A stretch of 14,303 nucleotides of DNA, from positions 1 through 14,303 of the forward strand of contig CANQMJ010000058.1 in NCBI GenBank assembly GCA_947624945.1, given 5' to 3'. The translations under genes and the position numbers were made by a program. Under the pieces are notes generated by a model. That model had not been told where the DNA came from. It searched no databases and saw only the letters and a program-made list of their open reading frames with translations. This stretch comes from an uncultured Clostridia bacterium. GTDB taxonomy: Bacteria > Bacillota > Clostridia > Oscillospirales > CAG-272. Numbering within the stretch: position 1 is the first letter of the stretch; each line of letters begins with the position of its first letter. Below are positions 1 through 6,300 of the stretch, one piece after another.

Positions 1-229
1 CTACATCGCGACGCCGCAGACGGCGCCGCTGCGCGAGCCGCAGCCGGACGGCAGCCGCCATCCGTTCGACTCGTTCATAATCGCAAAGACTCCGGCGGAG
101 CGCTGGGGGACTCCCGACGACCTCAAGGGTCCGGCGGTGTTCCTTGCGTCCGACGCGTCCGATTTTGTCAACGGGCATATCCTCTACGTCGACGGCGGCA
201 TCCTCGCCTACATAGGCAAGCAGCCGTGA
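1..229 (+). CDS. Short-chain dehydrogenase, gluconate 5-dehydrogenase/KduD/DhuD type (C-terminal 75 residues, 5' end outside window)
   Basis: The frame enters at base 2 and stops with TGA at 227-229. The visible 75 residues begin just after the SDR 'PG' segment (YIATPQTAPLRE) and include PAERWGTPDDLKGPAVFLAS and the C-terminal signature NGHILYVDGG. These mark the NAD(P)-dependent short-chain dehydrogenase/reductase family, cytoplasmic. The catalytic Tyr-x3-Lys and the Rossmann glycine motif lie upstream of the window and cannot be checked. The ending GGILAYIGKQP resembles enzymes annotated as gluconate 5-dehydrogenase or 2-deoxy-D-gluconate 3-dehydrogenase. The next gene, 122 bases downstream on the same strand, is an RpiB-family isomerase. 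That pairing is known from DhuD/DhuI in unsaturated uronate catabolism, where the dehydrogenase reduces the isomerase product to 2-keto-3-deoxygluconate. Family call is firm; exact substrate is inference. Confidence 0.85.
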   Translation, partial: YIATPQTAPLREPQPDGSRHPFDSFIIAKTPAERWGTPDDLKGPAVFLASDASDFVNGHILYVDGGILAYIGKQP

Positions 230-234
230 CGTTT

Positions 235-305
235 CGGGGCTCCGCCCCGTGCCCCGCTCAAGGAAACTTTTTGAAAAAAAGTTTCCTTGAGAATCCTTCA
301 AAAAC
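235..305. repeat. Compound intergenic palindrome (two hairpins plus alternative pairing)
   Basis: Two inverted repeats follow the dehydrogenase stop codon. The first has a 6-bp GC stem (235-240 with 244-249, loop TCC). The second has a perfect 16-bp stem (257-272 with 276-291, loop GAA). The segment TTTTTGAA at 268-275 can instead pair with TTCAAAAA at 297-304, so two structures compete. No T-run follows the long stem, so it is not a standard intrinsic terminator. The layout resembles dispersed palindromic elements seen between genes in Clostridia, but copy number cannot be tested here. In RNA it could stabilise the 3' end of the upstream message or lower readthrough into the isomerase gene. 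Confidence 0.6.
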
Positions 306-336
306 TTTTCCTACATTAAAAATACACAATACAAAC

Positions 337-343
337 AGAAAGG
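337..343 (+). promoter_or_regulatory. Ribosome-binding site fixing the isomerase start
   Basis: AGAAAGG lies 8 bases before ATG 352. It supports the 352 start over the in-frame GTG at 226, which would begin inside the dehydrogenase gene and translate through the palindrome. Confidence 0.75.
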
Positions 344-351
344 CAAAGACT

Positions 352-990
352 ATGAAAATAGCACTCATCAACGAAAACAGCCAGGGCGCGAAAAACGCCG
401 TTATCGAGAAGGCTCTACGCCACGTCGTGGAGCCGATGGGACACGAGGTCGTCAACTACGGCATGTACACCGCCGACGACGAAGCGCAGCTCACGTATGT
501 GCAGGTGGGCATACTCGCCGCGGTGCTGCTCAACTCCGGCGCCGCCGACTACGTCGTGACGGGCTGCGGCACGGGCGAGGGCGCGATGCTGGCGTGCAAC
601 TCGTTCCCGGGCGTCATATGCGGACATATCGAGGACGCGCTCGACGCGTACACGTTCTCGCAGATAAACGACGGCAACGCCATCGCGATCCCGTTCGCAA
701 AGGGCTTCGGCTGGGGCGGCGACCTCAACCTCGAGTACATATTTGAAAAGCTCCTGTGCGAGGAGCCGGGTCAGGGATATCCGCGCGAACGCGCAGTCCC
801 CGAAAAGCGCAACAAGAAGATACTCGACGATGTGAGAGCGAAATCGTACAGACCGCTCGCGGACATACTGCACGACCTCGACCCGGAGCTCGTAAAGGGA
901 GCGCTCGCGGGAGAGGGCATAAAGAAGCATTTCTTCGCCGACTGCAAGTGCGAGAGCATCCGCGCGCTCGTCGAGGAATACACAAAATAA
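352..990 (+). CDS. RpiB/LacA/LacB-family sugar isomerase, probable DhuI-like uronate isomerase
   Basis: 212 residues, cytoplasmic. The start ATG 352 is supported by AGAAAGG and by the family N-terminus MKIALINENSQGAKN. The core GCGTGEGAMLACN at residues 71-83 corresponds to the RpiB/LacAB active-site loop, with Cys72 in the position of the family's catalytic cysteine. TFSQINDGNAIAIP follows as the second substrate-loop block. The protein is longer than typical RpiB (about 150 aa) because of a C-terminal extension (about residues 150-212) ending in a Cys-rich patch, FADCKCES. This longer subgroup includes streptococcal DhuI, which isomerises 4-deoxy-L-threo-5-hexosulose-uronate. The dehydrogenase immediately upstream fits that role. 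A pentose-phosphate or galactose-6-phosphate isomerase role is possible but less well supported by length and context. No obvious promoter is seen in the gap, so it is probably cotranscribed with the dehydrogenase. Confidence 0.8.
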   Translation: MKIALINENSQGAKNAVIEKALRHVVEPMGHEVVNYGMYTADDEAQLTYVQVGILAAVLLNSGAADYVVTGCGTGEGAMLACNSFPGVICGHIEDALDAYTFSQINDGNAIAIPFAKGFGWGGDLNLEYIFEKLLCEEPGQGYPRERAVPEKRNKKILDDVRAKSYRPLADILHDLDPELVKGALAGEGIKKHFFADCKCESIRALVEEYTK

Positions 991-1077
991 ATATAACGGT
1001 AAAACTGTACGAAACCCGGCGCAAAAACCGTGACATAAATTGATAAATTTTTCCTCGAAATTATTTGACTTTATGTG

Positions 1078-1108
1078 TTGACAGCGGGGGGGGGTATAGT
1101 ATTATAAT
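1078..1108 (+). promoter_or_regulatory. Sigma-A-type promoter with a nine-G tract in the spacer
   Basis: TTGACA at 1078-1083 is a perfect -35. TATAAT at 1103-1108 is a perfect -10, but the spacer is 19 bases. An overlapping TATTAT at 1100-1105 would give a 16-base spacer. Bases 1086-1094 of the spacer are nine consecutive G. An AT-rich stretch (about 1035-1077) lies just upstream and could act as an UP element. Transcription would start near 1115, leaving a leader of about 158 nt before the surface-protein operon. Slippage in the G run would change box spacing and so promoter strength. Confidence 0.7.
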
Positions 1109-1121
1109 AGTAGTGAGAAGT

Positions 1122-1244
1122 ATGCGCACGCATCGGGACGCGGGTCCGGCGCGCACGCGTACATCGACGAAAAGACACATTTTGCGTGAGCGCGGTTTGT
1201 ACGAATTAACGCACAAAGCGGCACACGGCGCGTCCCGCGCGTAA
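1122..1244 (+). other. Possible 40-codon leader reading frame in the surface operon 5' UTR
   Basis: An ATG at 1122, a few bases after the predicted transcription start, opens a 40-codon frame rich in Arg (8 of 40) ending at TAA 1242-1244. The stop falls inside the loop of the hairpin at 1231-1256 that abuts the ribosome-binding site of the next gene. There is no well-spaced Shine-Dalgarno sequence (GAGAAG sits one base from the ATG), so translation would be near-leaderless. A random open frame of this length is quite possible. The region is reported as a candidate only. Confidence 0.2.
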
Positions 1245-1256
1245 TGCGGCGGGACG
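1231..1256 (+). promoter_or_regulatory. Hairpin next to the ribosome-binding site of the first surface gene
   Basis: CGTCCCGC (1231-1238) pairs perfectly with GCGGGACG (1249-1256) around a 10-base loop. It ends directly before GGAAAGGA (1257-1264), which is 8 bases from ATG 1273. A stem this close could affect ribosome access. No known riboswitch core was recognised in the leader. Confidence 0.45.
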
Positions 1257-1272
1257 GGAAAGGAACCGAACT

Positions 1273-3294
1273 ATGAAGAAGATCAAAACGCTTCTGTGCG
1301 TCATGCTCGTGCTGGCGACGGCGGCGTGCCTCTGCGTCAGCGTCGCGGCGGAAGGAAAGGTAACTGAAGAGTGGTTCAGAGCGCAGAAATGCGCATGGGG
1401 ATCCAATGAAGGCAATACGCACGTTGTTGAAACAAAATCCAATGCTACGTGTACGAGACCCGGCACAACTTACTTGGAGTGTATATATTGCCACGTGAGA
1501 TTTGACATCAGCGACGCAAAAGTATCTCACAAGTTTACCGTTCCGACAGGTAAACAACAGGAACCGACCTGCACCGAGGACGGATGGGTAGAATATAAGT
1601 GCGAAAACTGCAATTCTACTGTAAAAGTCCCGCGCAAAGCAACAAATGAAGCTCACAAGTGGATAGCGGACGAAAACGGCGACACCGTATGGAAGCCTGT
1701 CCTCGGCAAAGAACCGACATGCGGAAATGTCGGCGAAGTCTATCGCAAGTGCGAGATATGCGGTGCGATCGAGGCAAAACCGTCGGACGAAGTCGGATAT
1801 GAAAGACCTGCACACAAGTGGGAAGATGTCGACTGTGTAACGCAGAAGTGCTCATTGTGCTGGCAGACACAGGTGAAAGAAGGAGCGTCTCACGGCGAGA
1901 TCGAGTACAAACCGTTAGGTCCGAATTCAAATGACGGCTTTCATATCGGCGTATGCAAGGTCTGTGGCAGGGAAGTAGAGCGCGAAGCGCATACATATGT
2001 CGACGACCACGACTGCACGACAGACGACGTGTGCTCAAAATGCGGCGTTACCGTTGTGAAGGGCTGCGCGAGCCATACGAAGGGACGCTCATATGAAACG
2101 ACGGAGACGCAGCACAGGCTCGTGTGCGCCGTTGAGGGATGCAACGTAGTGCTTTCCGAGTATGTTAATCATCTTGACAGCAACAAAGACGGCAAATGCG
2201 ATTCCTGCCAAGCTGTTATGCCGGTAGAAACGAAGCCGGCGGAGACGACGGCCCCCGCTGACACAACGGCAGTACCGGAAACGACGGCAGCGCAGGAGAC
2301 GACAGCGGCACCTGAGACAACGGCAGCGCCTGAAACGACGGCAGCACCGGAGACGACAGCGGCACCGGAGACAACGTCAGCGCCCGAGACAACGGCAGCA
2401 CCGGAAACGACGGCAGCACCTGAGACAACAGCGGCACCGGAAACGACGGCAGCACCGGAGACGACAGCGGCACCGGAGACAACGGCAGCACCGGAGACGA
2501 CAGCAGCACCGGAGACGACGGCGACGCCGGAAACGACATCTGCGCCCGCAGAAACGACGACGCCTGCGACGACCGAGGCAGTGACGACCGAGACTGCTGC
2601 TCCGGCAGAGACCGAAGCGCCGACGACTGAAGCCGTGACGAACAGCGAACCGCATGTCGGCACTGTCGCCCCCGAACCCGCGAAGGAGGGCGAGGTCATA
2701 GTCGAGCTCGGCGAAGAGACAGACGCGAAAATAAACGTCGACAACATCACAAAGACGAATCTGACTGTAAAGAACATCGTTGAGGAGAAGTTCACCGAGT
2801 ATGCGGCGTACGACATCAACCTTGTCAAGGACGGCGCGAAGGTGCAGCCCGACGGAACTGTCAAGGTGTCGATCGCGCTGCCCGACGGCTGGAGCGACGT
2901 CGACGTCTACCATGTCGACCGTGATGTTATGACGAAGCTCGAAACGACGGTGAAGGACGGCTACGCAGTATTTGATACGACGCATTTCAGCGTTTACGTG
3001 CTCGTGAACAATAAGTCGGCGGCGACGCCGACCGATACCGATACGACGGCGGAACCCGAAACGACGGGTGAGACCGCGTCCGCACCTGCGGACGATATCG
3101 TTCCCGCGCCCGAGGCGTCGGCTGAGACGACAGGCGCGTTCGACGGCTATGAGCCCGACGAGAACACGCTCCTCATCTCGCCCGCACCCAAAACGGGCGA
3201 GCTGCCCGACATGACGATTGCCGTGACAGTCACGCTCGTGACGTCGCTGCTTGCCGCGTCCGCGATCATCATCGCAGGCAAAAAGAAGCACTGA
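1273..3294 (+). CDS. Sortase-anchored surface protein with Cys-knuckle modules and Thr/Pro/Glu stalk (673 aa)
   Basis: Residues 1-26 form a signal peptide (MKKIK, a hydrophobic core, then VAA before Glu27). Residues about 40-317 hold eight paired-cysteine knuckles: seven CxxC (CIYC, CENC, CEIC, CSLC, CKVC, CSKC, CDSC) and one CxxxxC (CAVEGC). Most have a further Cys about 8-12 residues upstream and a His downstream, as in a C3H metal site or a disulfide module. Residues 318 to about 455 are a stalk built on the hexapeptide AAPETT. Residues about 474-580 are a beta-rich domain ending in FSVYVLVNN. A second Thr/Glu linker precedes APKTG at 638-642, a hydrophobic span (647-669) and KKKH, which together form a sorting signal with Ala in place of Leu. 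It begins the operon; the paralogue follows after 21 bases. Ligand and function are unknown. Wall anchoring is inferred, and no sortase gene is in the window. Confidence 0.85.
   Translation: MKKIKTLLCVMLVLATAACLCVSVAAEGKVTEEWFRAQKCAWGSNEGNTHVVETKSNATCTRPGTTYLECIYCHVRFDISDAKVSHKFTVPTGKQQEPTCTEDGWVEYKCENCNSTVKVPRKATNEAHKWIADENGDTVWKPVLGKEPTCGNVGEVYRKCEICGAIEAKPSDEVGYERPAHKWEDVDCVTQKCSLCWQTQVKEGASHGEIEYKPLGPNSNDGFHIGVCKVCGREVEREAHTYVDDHDCTTDDVCSKCGVTVVKGCASHTKGRSYETTETQHRLVCAVEGCNVVLSEYVNHLDSNKDGKCDSCQAVMPVETKPAETTAPADTTAVPETTAAQETTAAPETTAAPETTAAPETTAAPETTSAPETTAAPETTAAPETTAAPETTAAPETTAAPETTAAPETTAAPETTATPETTSAPAETTTPATTEAVTTETAAPAETEAPTTEAVTNSEPHVGTVAPEPAKEGEVIVELGEETDAKINVDNITKTNLTVKNIVEEKFTEYAAYDINLVKDGAKVQPDGTVKVSIALPDGWSDVDVYHVDRDVMTKLETTVKDGYAVFDTTHFSVYVLVNNKSAATPTDTDTTAEPETTGETASAPADDIVPAPEASAETTGAFDGYEPDENTLLISPAPKTGELPDMTIAVTVTLVTSLLAASAIIIAGKKKH
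2269..2538 (+). repeat. 18-bp in-frame tandem repeat, 15 units, coding AAPETT
   Basis: Fifteen consecutive 18-base units encode one AVPETT, one AAQETT, eleven AAPETT, one SAPETT (the seventh unit) and one ATPETT. Differences are mostly synonymous third-base changes (CCG/CCT, GAG/GAA, ACA/ACG). Because units are in frame, gain or loss changes stalk length without breaking the protein. Thr is abundant, so the stalk is a plausible O-glycosylation region (inference). Confidence 0.95.
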
Positions 3295-3315
3295 GAAAGG
3301 CTGCAGGTCGAAAAA

Positions 3316-6300
3316 ATGAAAAAGAACATTGCGATCAAAATATTTTCCGCGATCGTTCTCGCAGCGGCGATGGCGCTTATCGGCGTCATCGCCGTCGGCG
3401 CGGAAACGGTTAATGCGGAGGCGGGTCCCGAAATAGCTGTTGTGCCGGAGATAGTGTCGACGCCGGAAGGCAGCAGCTTCAGTTCGTCTCTCGTACAGCC
3501 CGGCGACGGCAAATACTGCGGGAAGGTCACCGTATATGTTACAGGCTGTACAGCCGATAAAATAAGCTATACGGTCGACGGCGCAGAGACGAAGCCCGGA
3601 AGCTCCGTGTTTGAGATTTCGGGGACCGGATACACGGGCGAAAAAGTTGTGGTCACGGCAGGCGGCGCAACGTGCGAGTTTACTCTGTATAAGGGTCACA
3701 TTTTGGGCGGCAGAAATACGAAGGGAAATTTCGGCGGAGATTCATGCAGCGGTAAAAACGGCGAAAACACGAGCGTCGGAACGATAAATACGTGCCAGTT
3801 CTGCGGCGGTCTTTATGTTGATAAAAAGCTTCCCGACATGACCGACCAAGGCGTCGCGGGACCGCACAGCTTTGTTGAAACGGTCAAAACGTCCTGTGAC
3901 GGCACAACGAAATACACTATAAACAAATGCTCAACGTGCGGATATATAAAGGTCGAGACCGAGGGCACGGACGAAGGCGCGGACCATGAATGGAAGGGCT
4001 CGATAACATACGGCTGCGACAGCGTCATCATGACATATGAGGAGTGTACGAAATGCGGCGCGGTCAGAAACGTCAAGGCGTATACCCCGGTCGGACATAT
4101 GGTCTCTGAAAGCAAGGTCACTTACAAGTACGAGAACGACGACTGCACGAAGGACGGTAAGAAAATCGAGACGTGCATGAAGTGCGGCGTGACGTTTGAG
4201 ATAAACATTTCCGGAAACGCGGATCACAAATTCAATGAAAAAGCGGTAAGCGTTACGGAAGAGGCTACATGTGAAAATCCGGGCAAAGGGACTGTCAAAT
4301 GTACGAATCCCGGCTGCAAGGTCACACAAGAGCGCGAGATACCGACGGTCGGTCACAAATACGAGGCGGAGGTGACGAAGGAGCCGCTCTGCACGGAAGA
4401 CGGCATTATGACGTATACATGCTCCGTATGCGGCGACACCTACACGGAACCGATACCGAAGGTCGAAGGCAACGGTACGGGCAGTCACTCTCTGCGTTCG
4501 GTCGGCGGCACGCCCGCGACATGCGATAAAGAGGGAAGCGTAACATACAAGTGCGAATACTGCCCGTATGAGGAAACAGAGACAGTAGAAAAGACAGAGC
4601 ACAGATACAAGTCCACCGGCGACTGCACGGCGGCTCGCGTATGCGAGGTGTGCGGCGCGACGGCGGAGCCTCTTGCGACGGAGCACAACTTCGACGAGTA
4701 TATGGTCGTTGGCGGCGGATATCACAAAGTAAGCTGCTCAAACGAGGGATGCAACAAGTTCAAGACGGAAAAATGCTATCCCGCAAACGACGACCACGAC
4801 TGCACGACTGACGATCGCTGCGTCTGCGGCAATATAGTGGTGCAGAAGAAGTCAAGCCATCAGACCGATACTTTCCTCACTTCGTATGAGCCTGTAAACG
4901 AAACGCAGCACAATATCATATGCGGCAGAGAAGGCTGCAATCAGGTCATAGACACGAGAAATCACTTTTGGGGGAATGCCGCGGACGGCACCGAAAATAC
5001 ATGCATCAGATGCGGATATGTAAAAACGGATACGCACGAGCATGAATATGTGCCGAACCATGACGATACCGAGCACTGGATGGAATGCAAGATCTGCCAT
5101 TTGGTAGAGGCAGGAACGAGAAAGCCTCACGATGCTGTTCCGTCGGGTGCGCGCGACTGCACAGTGGCGGTCGTGTGCTCATGCGGATATGTGACAGTCC
5201 CTGCGCAGTCGACGCACGCATGGTGCGGCGAATGGCACGACCACGGCGAGACGCATTATCAGCACTGCACGAATCCCGGCTGCGCCGTGCTCAACGAGTT
5301 CGACCACACCCCCGAGCCCGACGACCACAACTGCACAACGCCGCTCATATGCTCGCTGTGCAAGCATGTGATAGTTGAGGCAGCGTCGGATCACTCGTGG
5401 TCGGCGGATGCAAAAGCACATGACGGCGAATACCACACGTTAAAATGCTCCGTTGACGGATGCCATGCGGAGAAGCTGGAAAAGCACACTGCCGGCATCG
5501 CGGCGACGTGCAATTCACAGGCGGAGTGCATCACGTGCCACAGTAAGTTCGGCGATGTCGACAAGAAAAATCACACAGGCGGCACGGAGATACGCGATGC
5601 GAAGCCCGCAACGACAGAGTCCGAAGGATATACGGGCGATAAATACTGTGTCGGCTGCGGCGCGAAGCTCGAGGAGGGCACCGTCATTGAAAAACTGACG
5701 GAGGAGCACGTACACGTATATGACGGTTATGAGTACGATGCGGATGGTCACTGGGCTGTCTGCAAGTGCGGAGAAAAAGACCCGTCGGGTGAGAAGGCGC
5801 CGCACGAGTACGGCGTATACACGAACAACGGCGCGACACATTCGCGCACATGCACCGTCTGCGGTGAGGTCGACGACGAGCCGCATGAGCACGGCGAAGC
5901 CGTTCATGACTGCACAAAGGCGATCCTTTGCGCAGACTGCGGTGCGATAATCGAGGAAGCTCAGACGTCGCACAACTTCACGGGACGCGTCGTCGGCACG
6001 GCGGCGGGTCACACTGTCGCGTGCGTCAACCCCAACTGCGACGTTACTACTGATGTTACGCCTCATACGGGCGGCTCTGCATCATGCACGAGCGGCGCGC
6101 ACTGCGAGATATGCGGCGTCGAGTACACGGAAAAGGACGCGTCGCATCATACGGGCGGCACGGAGCTGCGCGATCATAAGGATGCGACGACGACAGAAGA
6201 AGGCTACACGGGTGACACGTACTGCCTCGGCTGCGGCGAGATCATCTCTAAAGGAACGGCGATAGAAAAGCTTCCCGAGGATCATGAGCACGCATTCGGC

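Noticed and set aside
257..291. 16-bp stem as an intrinsic terminator
   Set aside because: No T-run after the stem on the + strand; the A/T tracts are inside the stem itself.
226..351. Longer N-terminus for the isomerase from GTG 226
   Set aside because: Would overlap the dehydrogenase stop and translate the palindrome; ATG 352 has a good ribosome-binding site and the family N-terminus.
1111..1272. Cyclic-di-GMP or other riboswitch in the surface operon leader
   Set aside because: GGGACGC-like words occur, but no conserved core such as GCAAACC or the matching stems was found.
1273..1335. Lipoprotein signal in the first surface protein (Cys19)
   Set aside because: TAAC lacks the Leu/Val/Ile expected at -3 of a lipobox, and the protein has a C-terminal sorting signal.
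2269..2538. CRISPR-like array
   Set aside because: Units are contiguous 18-mers without spacers and stay in frame in a protein-coding stalk.
2377..3699. 440-codon open frame on the - strand across both surface genes
   Set aside because: Covers the reverse of the Thr/Pro/Glu repeat, giving low-complexity Arg/Cys, and crosses the junction of two well-supported + genes.
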